A stretch of DNA of 64,000 bases. Source: Euonymus europaeus (lineage: Eukaryota; Streptophyta; Magnoliopsida; Celastrales; Celastraceae). The notes under the pieces are model-generated. The model was not told the DNA's origin. It made no database searches and saw only the letters and a list, made by a program, of their open reading frames with translations. The stretch spans positions 12,976,001 to 13,040,000 of the forward strand of contig OY756962.1 in NCBI GenBank assembly GCA_963580455.1. Direction: 5' to 3'. The position numbers were made by a program, and so were the translations under genes. Positions 37,148 through 50,346 of this stretch are shown here, piece after piece. Each line of letters starts with the position of its first letter. Position 1 is the first letter of the stretch.

Positions 37148-39199
37148 TTGAGCAACTTTGGACCAACAAAGTTGCTCGGGATACACTTTATATTGTTCTT
37201 CTATGTCAAATTTAACGAGTATAAGCTTCCAAGATTATTTCGATGCCCAAACACCAACTTTTTATCACAAATGGACAAAACCGTTAAAAGCGCTTCCATA
37301 GGGAGAGTTGAGCAACTTCGGACCAACAAAGTTGCTCGGGATATACTTTTTATTGTTCTTCTATGTCAAATTTTACGAGTATAAGCTTCCTAGATTATTT
37401 CGATGCTAAAACACCATCTTTCCATGACAAATGGACAAAACCGTTTAAAGCACCTCCATAGACAGAGTTGAGCAACTTCGGACCATCAAAGTTTCTCGGT
37501 GTACAATTTTTATTATTCTTCTATGTCAAAGTTTACGAGTATAAGCTTCCAAGATTATTTCGATGCCAAAACACCAACTTTTTATCACAAATGGGCAAAA
37601 CCGTTAAAAGCTCCTCCATAGAGAGAGTTGAGCAATTTCGGACCAACAAAGTTGCTCGGAATACACTTTTATTGTTCTTTTATGTAAAATTTTACGAGTA
37701 TAAGCTTCCAAGATTATTTCGAAGATAAAACACCATCTTTCTATGACAAATGGAAAAAACCGTTAAAAGCTCCTCCATAGAGAGAGTTGAGCAACTTCGG
37801 ACCATCAAAGTTGCTCGGTGTACACTTTTTATTGTTCTTCTATGTCAAATTTTACGAGTTTAAGCTTCGAAGATTATTTCGATGCCAAAACACCAACATT
37901 TTATCACAAATGGACAAAACCGTTAAAAGCTCCTACATAGAGAGAGTTGAGCAACTTCGGACCAACAAAGTTGCTCGGAATACACTTTTTAATGCTCTTC
38001 TTTGTCAAAATATACGAGTATAGGCTTCGTAGATTTTTTCGATGCTAAAACACCATCTTTCTATGACAAATGGACAAAACTGTTAAAAGCTCCTCCATAG
38101 AGAGAGTTGAGCAACTTCGGATCATCAAAGTTGCTCGGTGTACACTTTTTATTGTTCTTCTATGTCAAATTTTACGAGTTTATGCTTCCAAGATTATTTC
38201 GTTGCCAAATCACCAACATTTTATCACAAATGGACAAAACCGTTAAATGCTCCTACATAGAGGGAGTTGAGCAACTTCGGACCAACAAAGATGCTCGGGA
38301 TACACTTTTTATTGTTCTTCTATGTCAAATTTTACAAGTATAAGCTTCCTAGATTATTTCGATGCTAAAACACCATCTTTCTATGACAAATGGACAAAAC
38401 CGTTAAAATCTCCTCCATAGAGAGAGTTGAGAAACTTCAAACCATCAAAGTTGCTTGGTGTACACTTTTTATATTTCTTCAATGTCAAATTTTACGAGTA
38501 TAATCTTCCAAGATTATTTCGATTCCAAATCACCAACATTCTATGAGAAATGGACAAAACAGTTAAAAGCTCCTCCATAGGGAGTGTGGAGCAACTTCGA
38601 ACCATCAAAGTTGTTCGATGTACACTTTTTATTGTTCTTCTATGTTAAATTTTATGAGTATAAGCTTCTTAGATTATTTCGATGCCAAAAAATGAACTTT
38701 TTACGAGAAATGGACAAAACCGTTAACTTCAGACCATCAAAGTTGCTCGGTGTACACTTTTTATTATTCTTCTATGTCAAATTTTTATGAGTATAAGCTT
38801 CCAAGATTATTTCGATGCCAAAATACCAACTTTTTATCACAAATGGACAAAACCGTTAAAAGCTCCTCCATAGAGATAGTTGAGCGATTTCGGACAAACA
38901 AAGTTGCTCGGGATACACTTTTTATTGTTCTTCTATGTCAAATTTTACACGTATAAGTTTCCAAGATTATTTCGATTCCAAATCACCAACTTTCTATGAG
39001 AAATGTAGAAAACCGTTAAAAGCTCCTCCATAGAGAGAGTCGAGCAACTTCGAACCGTCAAAGTTGCTCGGTGAGCACTTTTTATTGTTCTTATATGAGA
39101 AATTTTATGAGTATAAGCTTCCTAGATTATTTCGATGCCAAAAAATGAACTTTTTACGAGAAATGGACAAAACCGTTAGAAGCTCCTCCATAGAGAGAG
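37148..39199 (+). repeat. 13-monomer HOR derivative, 2,052 bp
   Basis: m1-m4, then the four-monomer module x (37,787), y (37,947), z (38,107) and w (38,267) in place of m5-m6, then m7-m11. The length is 13 x 160 minus 28, reflecting a 28-bp deletion at the m8/m9 boundary near 38,725. The two 1-bp indels (m4 minus 1, m9 aaatttttatg plus 1) cancel. Confidence 0.85.
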
Positions 39200-41251
39200 T
39201 TGAGCAACTTTGGACCAACAAAGTTGCTCGGGATACACTTTATATTGTTCTTCTATGTCAAATTTAACGAGTATAAGCTTCCAAGATTATTTCGATGCCC
39301 AAACACCAACTTTTTATCACAAATGGACAAAACCGTTAAAAGCCCTTCCATAGGGAGAGTTGAGCAACTTCGGACCAACAAAGTTGCTCGGGATATACTT
39401 TTTATTGTTCTTCTATGTCAAATTTTACGAGTATAAGCTTCCTAGATTATTTCGATGCTAAAACACCATCTTTCCATGACAAATGGACAAAACCGTTTAA
39501 AGCACCTCCATAGACAGAGTTGAGCAACTTCGGACCATCAAAGTTGCTCGGTGTACAATTTTTATTATTCTTCTATGTCAAAGTTTACGAGTATAAGCTT
39601 CCAAGATTATTTCGATGCCAAAACACCAACTTTTTATCACAAATGGACAAAACCGTTAAAAGCTCCTCCATAGAGAGAGTTGAGCAATTTCGGACCAACA
39701 AAGTTGCTCGGAATACACTTTTATTGGTCTTTTATGTAAAATTTTACGAGTATAAGCTTCCTAGATTATTTCGAAGCTAAAACACCATCTTTCTATGACA
39801 AATGGACAAAACCATTAAAAGCTCCTCCATAGAGAGAGTTGAGCAACTTCGGACCATCAAAGTTGCTCGGTGTACACTTTTTATTGTTCTTCTATGTCAA
39901 ATTTTACGAGTTTAAGCTTCCAAGATTATTTCGATGCCAAAACACCAACATTTTACCACAAATGGACAAAACCGTTAAAAGCACCTACATACAGAGAGTT
40001 GAGCAACTTCGGACCAACAAAGTTGCTCGGGATACACTTTTTATTGGTCTTCTATGTCAAATTTTACGAGTATAAGCTTCCTAGATTATTTCGATGCTAA
40101 AACACCATCTTTCTATCACAAATGGACAAAACCGTTAAAATCTCCTCCATAGAGAGAGTTGAGCAACTTCGGATCATCAAAGTTGCTCGGTGTACAGTTT
40201 TTATTGTTCTTCTATGTCAAATTTTACGAGTTTATGCTTCCAAGATTATTTCGATGCCAAATCACCAACATTTTATCATAAATGGACAAAACCGTTAAAA
40301 GCTCCTACATAGAGGGAGTTGAGCAACTTCGGACCAACAAAGATGCTCGGGATACACTTTTTATTGTTCTTCTATGTCAAATTTTACGAGTATAAGCTTC
40401 CTAGATTATTTCGATGCTAAAACACCATCTTTCTATGACAAATGGACAAAACCGTTAAAATCTCCTCCATAGAGAGAGTTGAGAAACTTCAAACCATCAA
40501 AGTTGCTTGGTGTACACTTTTTATATTTCTTCTATGTCAAATTTTACGAGTATAATCTTCCAAGATTATTTCGATTCCAAATCACCAACTTTCTATGAGA
40601 AATGGACAAAACAGTTAAAAGCTCCTCCATAGGGAGTGTGGAGCAACTTCGAACCATCAAAGTTGTTCGATGTACACTTTTTATTGTTCTTCTATGTTAA
40701 ATTTTATGAGTATAAGCTTCTTGGATTATTTCGATGCCAAAAAATGAACTTTTTACGAGAAATGGACAAAACCGTTAACTTCAGACCATCAAAGTTGCTC
40801 GGTGTACACTTTTTATTATTCTTCTATGTCAAATTTTTATGAGTATAAGCTTCCAAGATTATTTCGATGCCAAAATACCAACTTTTTATCACAAATGGAC
40901 AAAACCGTTAAAAGCTCCTCCATAGAGATAGTTGAGCGATTTCGGACAAACAAAGTTGCTCGGGATACACTTTTTATTGTTCTTCTATGTCAAATTTTAC
41001 ACGTATAAGTTTCCAAGATTATTTCGATTCCAAATCACCAACTTTCTATGAGAAATGTAGAAAACCGTTAAAAGCTCCTCCATAGAGAGAGTCGAGCAAC
41101 TTCGAACCGTCAAAGTTGCTCGGTGAGCACTTTTTATTGTTCTTATATGAGAAATTTTATGAGTATAAGCTTCCTAGATTATTTCGATGCCAAAAAATGA
41201 ACTTTTTACGACAAATGGACAAAACCGTTAGAAGCTCCTCCATAGAGAGAG
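39200..41251 (+). repeat. 13-monomer HOR derivative, 2,052 bp
   Basis: m1-m6 with the original m5-m6 pair (39,839 and 39,999), then z-like (40,159) and w-like (40,319) monomers, then m7-m11. It shares the 28-bp deletion near 40,777, the m9 aaatttttatg insertion and the aaatgtagaaaacc variant of m10 with the preceding unit, yet its middle module differs. That indicates exchange between unit types. Confidence 0.85.
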
Positions 41252-43011
41252 TTGAGCAACTTTGGACCAACAAAGTTGCTCGGGATACACTTTATATTGT
41301 TCTTCTATGTCAAATTTTACGAGTATAAGCTTCCAAGATTATTTCGATGCCCAAACACCAACTTTTTATCACAAATGGACAAAACCGTTAAAAGCCCTTC
41401 CATAGGGAGAGTTGAGCAACTTCGGACCAACAAAGTTGCTCGGGATATACTTTTTATTGTTCTTCTATGTCAAATTTTACGAGTATAAGCTTCCTAGATT
41501 ATTTCGATGCTAAAACACCATTTTTACATGACAAATGGACAAAACCGTTTAAAGCACCTCCATAGACAGAGTTGAGCAACTTCGGACCATCAAAGTTGCT
41601 CGGTGTACAATTTTTATTATTCTTCTATGTCAAAGTTTACGAGTATAAGCTTCCAAGATTATTTCGATGCCAAAACACCAACTTTTTATCACAAATGGAC
41701 AAAACCGTTAAAAGCTCCTCCATAGAGAGAGTTGAGCAATTTCGGACCAACAAAGTTGCTCGGAATACACTTTTATTGTTCTTTTATGTAAAATTTTACG
41801 AGTATAAGCTTCCTAGATTATTTCGAAGCTAAAACACCATCTTTCTATGACAAATGGACAAAACCGTTAAAAGCTCCTCGATAGAGAGAGTTGAGCAACT
41901 TCGGATCATCAAAGTTGCTCGGTGTACACTTTTTATTGTTCTTCTATGTCAAATTTTACGAGTTTATGCTTCCAAGATTATTTCGATGCCAAATCACCAA
42001 CATTTTATCATAAATGGACAAAACCGTTAAAAGCTCCTACATAGAGGGAGTTGAGCAACTTCGGACCAACAAAGATGCTCAGGATACACTTTTTATTGTT
42101 CTTCTATGTCAAATTTTACGAGTATATGCTTCCTAGATTATTTCGATGCTAAAACACCATCTTTCTATGACAAATGGACAAAACCGTTAAAATCTCCTCC
42201 ATAGAGAGAGTTGAGAAACTTCAAACCATCAAAGTTGCTTGGTGTACACTTTTTATATTTCTTCTATGTCAAATTTTACGAGTATAATCTTCCAAGATTA
42301 TTTCGATTCCAAATCACCAACTTTCTATGAGAAATGGACAAAACAGTTAAAAGCTCCTCCACAGGGAGTGTGGAGCAACTTCGAACCATCAAAGTTGTTC
42401 GATGTACACTTTTTATTGTTCTTCTATGTTAAATTTTATGAGTATAAGCTTCTTAGATTATTTCGATGCCAAAAAATGAACTTTTTACGAGAAATGGACA
42501 AAACCGTTAAAAGCACCTCCATAGAGAGAGTTGAGCAACTTCAGACCATCAAAGTTGCTCGGTGTACACTTTTTATTATTCTTCTATGTCAAATTTTTAT
42601 GAGTATAAGCTTCCAAGATTATTTCGATGCCAAAATACCAACTTTTTATCACAAATGGACAAAACCGTTAAAAACTGCTCCATAGAGATAGTTGAGCGAT
42701 TTCGGACAAACAAAGTTGCTCGGGATACACTTTTTATTGTTCTTCTATGTCAAATTTTACACGTATAAGTTTCCAAGATTATTTCGATTCCAAATCACCA
42801 ACTTTCTATGAGAAATGTACAAAACCGTTAAAAGCTCCTCCATAGAGAGAGTCGAGCAACTTCGAACCGTCAAAGTTGCTCGGTATGCACTTTTTATTGT
42901 TCTTATATGAGAAATTTTATGAGTATAAGCTTCCTAGATTATTTCGATGCCAAAAAATGAACTTTTTACGAAAAATGGACAAAACCGTTAGAAGCACTTC
43001 CATAGACAGAG
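41252..43011 (+). repeat. 11-monomer HOR unit (variant z-w), 1,760 bp
   Basis: m1-m4, z (about 41,891) and w (about 42,051) in place of m5-m6, then m7-m11. m9 has the extra T (aaatttttatg) but no 28-bp deletion. The plus 1 in m9 offsets the minus 1 in m4. Confidence 0.83.
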
Positions 43012-44773
43012 TTGAGCAACTTCGGACCATCAAAGTTGCTCGGGATACACTTTATATTGTTCTTCTATGTCAAAGTTTACGAGTATAAGCTTCCAAGATT
43101 ATTTCGATGCCCAAACACCAACTTTTTATCACAAATGGACAAAACCGTTAAAAGCCCTTCCATAGGGAGAGTTGAGCAACTTCGGACCAACAAAGTTGCT
43201 CGGGATATACTTTTTATTGTTCTTCTATGTCAAATTTTACGAGTATAAGCTTCCTAGATTATTTCGATGCTAAAACACCATCTTTCCATGACAAATGGAC
43301 AAAACCGTTTAAAGCACCTCCATAGATAGAGTTGAGCAACTTCGGACCATCAAAGTTGCTCGGTGTACACTTTTTATTGTTCTTCTATGTCAAATTTTAC
43401 GAGTTTAAGCTTCCAAGATTATTTCGATGCCAAAACACCAACATTTTATCACAAATGGACAAAACCGTTAAAAGCTCCTACATAGAGAGAGTTGAGCAAC
43501 TTCGGACCAACAAAGTTGCTCGGAATACACTTTTTAATGCTCTTCTTTGTCAAAATATACGAGTATAGGCTTCCTAGATTTTTTCGATGCTAAAACACCA
43601 TCTTTCTATGACAAATGGACAAAACCGTTAAAAGCTCATCCATAGAGAGAGTTGAGCAACTTCGGATCATCAAAGTTGCTCGGTGTACACTTTTTATTGT
43701 TCTTCTATGTCAAATTTTACGAGTTTATGCTTCCAAGATTATTTCGTTGCCAAATCACCAACATTTTATCACAAATGGACAAAACCGTTAAAAGCTCCTA
43801 CATAGAGGGAGTTGAGCAACTTCGGACCAACAAAGATGCTCGGGATACACTTTTTATTGTTCTTCTATGTCAAATTTTACGAGTATAAGCTTCCTAGATT
43901 ATTTCGATGCTAAAACACCATCTTTCTATGAAAAATGGACAAAACCGTTAAAATCTCCTCCACAGAGAGAGTTGAGAAACTTCAAACCATCAAAGTTGCT
44001 TGGTGTACACTTTTTATATTTCTTCTATGTCAAAATTTTACGAGTATAATCTTCCAAGATTATTTCGATTCCAAATCACCAACTTTCTATGAGAAATGGA
44101 CAAAACAGTTAAAAGCTCCTCCATAGGGAGTGTGGAGCAACTTCGAACCATCAAAGTTGTTCGATGTACACTTTTTATTGTTCTTCTATGTTAAATTTTA
44201 TGAGTATAAGCTTCTTAGATTATTTCGATGCCAAAAGATGAACTTTTTACGAGAAATGGACAAAACCGTTAAAAGCACCTCCATAGAGAGAGTTGAGCAA
44301 CTTCAGACCATCAAAGTTGCTCGGTGTACACTTTTTATTATTCTTCTATGTCAAATTTTTATGAGTATAAGCTTCCAAGATTATTTCGATGCCAAAATAC
44401 CAACTTTTTATCACAAATGGACAAAACCGTTAAAAGCTCCTCCATAGAGATAGTTGAGCGATTTCGGACAAACAAAGTTGCTCGGGATACACTTTTTATT
44501 GTTCTTCTATGTCAAATTTTACACGTATAAGTTTCCAAGATTATTTTGATTCCAAATCACCAACTTTCTATGAGAAATGTAGAAAACCGTTAAAAGCTCC
44601 TCCATAGAGAGAGTCGAGCAACTTCGAACCGTCAAAGTTGCTCGGTGTGCACTTTTTATTGTTCTTATATGAGAAATTTTATGAGTATAAGCTTCCTAGA
44701 TTATTTCGATGCCAAAAAATGAACTTTTTACGACAAATGGACAAAACCGTTAGAAGCTCCTCCATAGAGAGAG
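43012..44773 (+). repeat. 11-monomer HOR unit (x-y-z-w variant), 1,762 bp
   Basis: m1 has an m3-like tail (tcaaagtttacg). It is followed by m2, then x 43,332, y 43,492, z 43,652, w 43,812 and m7-m11. m3-m6 are replaced as a block by x-y-z-w. Small insertions in m7 (tcaaaattttacg) and m9 give 1,762 bp. Confidence 0.83.
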
Positions 44774-46825
44774 TTGAGCAACTTGGGACCAACAAAGTTG
44801 CTCGGGATACACTTTATATTGTTCTTCTATGTCAAATTTTACGAGTATAAGCTTCCAAGATTATTTCGATGCCCAAACACTAACTTTTTATCACAAATGG
44901 ACAAAACCGTTAAAAGCCCTTCCATAGGGAGAGTTGAGCAACTTCGGACCAACAAAGTTGCTCGGGATATACTTTTTATTGTTCTTCTATGTCAAATTTT
45001 ACGAGTATAAGCTTCCTAGATTATTTCGATGCTAAAACACCATTTTTACATGACAAATGGACAAAACCGTTTAAAGCACCTCCATAGACAGAGTTGAGCA
45101 ACTTCGGACCATCAAAGTTGCTCGGTGTACAATTTTTATTATTCTTCTATGTCAAAGTTTACGAGTATAAGCTTCCAAGATTATTTCGATGCCAAAACAC
45201 CAACATTTTATCACAAATGGACAAAACCGTTAAAAGCTCCACCATAGAGAGAGTTGAGCAATTTCGGACCAACAAAGTTGCTCGGAATACACTTTTATTG
45301 TTCTTTTATGTAAAATTTTACGAGTATAAGCTTCCTAGATTATTTCGAAGCTAAAACACCATCTTTCTATGAAAAATGGAAAAAACCGTTAAAAGCTCCT
45401 CCATAGAGAGAGTTGAGCAACTTCGGACCATCAAAGTTGCTCGGTGTACACTTTTTATTGTTCTTCTATGTCAAATTTTACGAGTTTAAGCTTCCAAGAT
45501 TATTTCGATGCCAAAACACCAACATTTTATCACAAATAGACAAAACCGTTAAAAGCTCCTACATAGAGAGAGTTGAGCAACTTCGGACCAACAAAGTTGC
45601 TCTGAATACACTTTTTAATGCTCTTCTTTATCAAACTATACGAGTATAGGCTTCCTAGATTTTTTCGATGCTAAAACACCATCTTTCTATGACAAATGGA
45701 CAAAACCGTTAAAAGCTCCTCCATAGAGAGAGTTGAGCAACTTCGGATCATCAAAGTTGCTCGGTGTACACTTTTTATTGTTCTTCTATGTCAAATTTTA
45801 CGAGTTTATGCTTCCAAGATTATTTCGATGCCAAATCACCAACATTTTATCATAAATGGACAAAACCGTTAAAAGCTCCTACATAGAGGGAGTTGAGCAA
45901 CTTCGGACCAACAAAGATGCTCGGGATACACTTTTTATTGTTCTTCTATGTCAAATTTTACGAGTATAAGCTTCCTAGATTATTTCGATGCTAAAACACC
46001 ATCTTTCTATGACAAATGGACAAAACAGTTAAAATCTCCTCCATAGAGAGAGTTGAGAAACTTCAAACCATCAAAGTTGCTTGGTGTACACTTTTTATAT
46101 TTCTTCTATGTCAAATTTTACGAGTATAATCTTCCAAGATTATTTCGATTCCAAATCACCAACTTTCTATGAGAAATGGACAAAACAGTTAAAAGCTCCT
46201 CCATAGGGAGTGTGGAGCAACTTCGAACCATCAAAGTTGTTCGATGTACACTTTTTATTGTTCTTCTATGTTAAATTTTATGAGTATAAGCTTCTTGGAT
46301 TATTTCGATGCCAAAAAATGAACTTTTTACGAGAAATGGACAAAACCGTTAACTTCAGACCATCAAAGTTGCTCGGTGTACACTTTTTATTATTCTTCTA
46401 TGTCAAATTTTTATGAGTATAAGCTTCCAAGATTATTTCGATGCCAAAATACCAACTTTTTATCACAAATGGACAAAACCGTTAAAAGCTCCTCCATAGA
46501 GATAGTTGAGCGATTTCGGACAAACAAAGTTGCTCGGGATACACTTTTTATTGTTCTTCTATGTCAAATTTTACACGTATAAGTTTCCAAGATTATTTCG
46601 ATTCCAAATCACCAACTTTCTATGAGAAATGTAGAAAACCGTTAAAAGCTCCTCCATAGAGAGAGTCGAGCAACTTCGAACCATCAAAGTTGCTCGGTGA
46701 GCACTTTTTATTGTTCTTATATGAGAAATTTTATGAGTATAAGCTTCCTAGATTATTTCGATGCCAAAAAATGAACTTTTTACGACAAATGGACAAAACC
46801 GTTAGAAGCTCCTCCATAGAGAGAG
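44774..46825 (+). repeat. 13-monomer HOR derivative, 2,052 bp
   Basis: m1-m4, x (45,413), y, z (45,733), w, m7-m11, again with the 28-bp m8/m9 deletion near 46,351. From about 45,733 on it is the 5,574-bp-offset partner of 40,159 onward. Confidence 0.83.
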
Positions 46826-48585
46826 TTGAGCAACTTTGGACCAACAAAGTTGCTCGGGATACACTTTATATTGTTCTTCTATGTCAAATTTTACGAGTAT
46901 AAGCTTCCAAGATTATTTCGATGCCCAAACACCAACTTTTTATCACAAATGGACAAAACCGTTAAAAGCCCTTCCATAGGGAGAGTTGAGCAACTTCGGA
47001 CCAACAAAGTTGCTCGGGATATACTTTTTATTGTTCTTCTATGTCAAATTTTACGAGTATAAGCTTCCTAGATTATTTCGATGCTAAAACACCATTTTTA
47101 CATGACAAATGGACAAAACCGTTTAAAGCACCTCCATAGACAGAGTTGAGCAACTTCGGACCATCAAAGTTGATCGGTGTACAATTTTTATTATTCTTCT
47201 ATGTCAAAGTTTACGAGTATAAGCTTCCAAGATTATTTCGATGCCAAAACAGCAACATTTTATCACAAATGGACAAAACCGTTAAAAGCTCCTCCATAGA
47301 GAGAGTTGACCAATTTCGGACCAACAAAGTTGCTCGGAATACACTTTTATTGTTCTTTTATGTAAAATTTTACGAGTATAAGCTTCCTAGATTATTTCGA
47401 AGCTAAAACACCATCTTTCTATGACAAATGGACAAAACCGTTAAAAGCTCCTCGATAGAGAGAGTTGAGCAACTTCGGATCATCAAAGTTGCTCGGTGTA
47501 CACTTTTTATTGTTCTTCTATGTCAAATTTTACGAGTTTATGCTTCCAAGATTATTTCGATGCCAAATCACCAACATTTTATCATAAATGGACAAAACCG
47601 TTAAAAGCTCCTACATAGAGGGAGTTGAGCAACTTCGGACCAACAAAGATGCTCAGGATACACTTTTTATTGTTCTTCTATGTCAAATTTTACGAGTATA
47701 TGCTTCCTAGATTATTTCGATGCTAAAACACCATCTTTCTATGACAAATGGATAAAACCGTTAAAATCTCCTCCATAGAGAGAGTTGAGAAACTTCAAAC
47801 CATCAAAGTTGCTTGGTGTACACTTTTTATATTTCTTCTATGTCAAATTTTACGAGTATAATCTTCCAAGATTATTTCGATTCCAAATCACCAACTTTCT
47901 ATGAGAAATGGACAAAACAGTTAAAAGCTCCTCCACAGGGAGTGTGGAGCAACTTCGAACCATCAAAGTTGTTCGATGTACACTTTTTATTGTTCTTCTA
48001 TGTTAAATTTTATGAGTATAAGCTTCTTAGATTATTTCGATGCCAAAAAATGAACTTTTTACGAGAAATGGACAAAACCGTTAAAAGCACCTCCATAGAG
48101 AGAGTTGAGCAACTTCAGACCATCAAAGTTGCTCGGTGTACACTTTTTATTATTCTTCTATGTCAAATTTTTATGAGTATAAGCTTCCAAGATTATTTCG
48201 ATGCCAAAATACCAACTTTTTATCACAAATGGACAAAACCGTTAAAAGCTGCTCCATAGAGATAGTTGAGCGATTTCGGACAAACAAAGTTGCTCGGGAT
48301 ACACTTTTTATTGTTCTTCTATGTCAAATTTTACACGTATAAGTTTCCAAGATTATTTCGATTCCAAATCACCAACTTTCTATGAGAAATGTACAAAACC
48401 GTTAAAAGCTCCTCCATAGAGAGAGTCGAGCAACTTCGAACCGTCAAAGTTGCTCGGTATGCACTTTTTATTGTTCTTATATGAGAAATTTTATGAGTAT
48501 AAGCTTCCTAGATTATTTCGATGCCAAAAAATGAACTTTTTACGAAAAATGGACAAAACCGTTAGAAGCACTTCCATAGACAGAG
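46826..48585 (+). repeat. 11-monomer HOR unit (variant z-w), 1,760 bp
   Basis: Partner of 41,252-43,011 at an offset of 5,574 bp, with the same z-w replacement and the gctcctcgatag and gctcaggatac variants. Confidence 0.83.
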
Positions 48586-50346
48586 TTGAGCAACTTCGGA
48601 CCATCAAAGTTGCTCGGGATACACTTTATATTGTTCTTCTATGTCAAAGTTTACGAGTATAAGCTTCCAAGATTATTTCGATGCCCAAACACCAACTTTT
48701 TATCACAAATGGACAAAACCGTTAAAAGCCCTTCCATAGGGAGAGTTGAGCAACTTCGGACCAACAAAGTTGCTCGGGATATACTTTTTATTGTTCTTCT
48801 ATGTCAAATTTTACGAGTATAAGCTTCCTAGATTATTTCGATGCTAAAACACCATCTTTCCATGACAAATGGACAAAACCGTTTAAAGCACCTCCATAGA
48901 TAGAGTTGAGCAACTTCGGACCATCAAAGTTGCTCGGTGTACACTTTTTATTGTTCTTCTATGTCAAATTTTACGAGTTTAAGCTTCCAAGATTATTTCG
49001 ATGCCAAAACAGCAACATTTTATCACAAATGGACAAAACCGTTAAAAGCTCCTACATAGAGAGAGTTGAGCAACTTCGGACCAACAAAGTTGCTCGGAAT
49101 ACACTTTTTAATGCTCTTCTTTGTCAAAATATACGAGTATAGGCTTCCTAGATTTTTTCGATGCTAAAACACCATCTTTCTATGACAAATGGACAAAACC
49201 GTTAAAAGCTCATCCATAGAGAGAGTTGAGCAACTTCGGATCATCAAAGTTGCTCGGTGTACACTTTTTATTGTTCTTCTATGTCAAATTTTACGAGTTT
49301 ATGCTTCCAAGATTATTTCGTTGCCAAATCACCAACATTTTATCACAAATGGACAAAACCGTTAAAAGCTCCTACATAGAGGGAGTTGAGCAACTTCGGA
49401 CCAACAAAGATGCTCGGGATACACTTTTTATTGTTCTTCTATGTCAAATTTTACGAGTATAAGCTTCCTAAATTATTTCGATGCTAAAACACCATCTTTC
49501 TATGAAAAATGGACAAAACCGTTAAAATCTCCTCCACAGAGAGAGTTGAGAAACTTCAAACCATCAAAGTTGCTTGGTGTACACTTTTTATATTTCTTCT
49601 ATGTCAAATTTTACGAGTATAATCTTCCAAGATTATTTCGATTCCAAATCACCAACTTTCTATGAGAAATGGACAAAACAGTTAAAAGCTCCTCCATAGG
49701 GAGTGTGGAGCAACTTCGAACCATCAAAGTTGTTCGATGTACACTTTTTATTGTTCTTCTATGTTAAATTTTATGAGTATAAGCTTCTTAGATTATTTCG
49801 ATGCCAAAAGATGAACTTTTTACGAGAAATGGACAAAACCGTTAAAAGCACCTCCATAGAGAGAGTTGAGCAACTTCAGACCATCAAAGTTGCTCGGTGT
49901 ACACTTTTTATTATTCTTCTATGTCAAATTTTTATGAGTATAAGCTTCCAAGATTATTTCGATGCCAAAATACCAACTTTTTATCACAAATGGACAAAAC
50001 CGTTAAAAGCTCCTCCATAGAGATAGTTGAGCGATTTCGGACAAACAAAGTTGCTCGGGATACACTTTTTATTGTTCTTCTATGTCAAATTTTACACGTA
50101 TAAGTTTCCAAGATTATTTTGATTCCAAATCACCAACTTTCTATGAGAAATGTAGAAAACCGTTAAAAGCTCCTCCATAGAGAGAGTCGAGCAACTTCGA
50201 ACCGTCAAAGTTGCTCGGTGTGCACTTTTTATTGTTCTTATATGAGAAATTTTATGAGTATAAGCTTCCTAGATTATTTCGATGCCAAAAAATGAACTTT
50301 TTACGACAAATGGACAAAACCGTTAGAAGCTCCTCCATAGAGAGAG
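48586..50346 (+). repeat. 11-monomer HOR unit (x-y-z-w variant), 1,761 bp
   Basis: Partner of 43,012-44,773. It shares the m1/m3 hybrid, the agctcatccatag variant before z and the ccaaaagatgaac variant of m8. It lacks the 1-bp insertion in m7, hence 1 bp shorter. Confidence 0.83.

Larger units (their letters stand above)
40159..45360 (+). repeat. 5,574-bp super-repeat, copy 1
   Basis: Offset comparison with 45,733-50,934 shows the same chain of unit types (end of a 13-mer, z-w 11-mer, xyzw 11-mer, start of the next unit). It also shares the same private variants, including the paired 28-bp deletions at about 40,777 and 46,351, exactly 5,574 bp apart. Differences noticed are few, for example gtacagttttt at 40,195 versus gtacacttttt. 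Confidence 0.82.

Noticed and set aside
42239..42685. 148-codon open frame (also at 47,813 and 51,334), the longest in the window, as a possible protein gene
   Set aside because: It is the satellite read through successive phases and starts at a GTG within the repeat. The three copies exist because the 5,574/3,521-bp blocks are duplicated. No domain, no ATG context, no splice signals, and the same bases are read in different frames in adjacent monomers.
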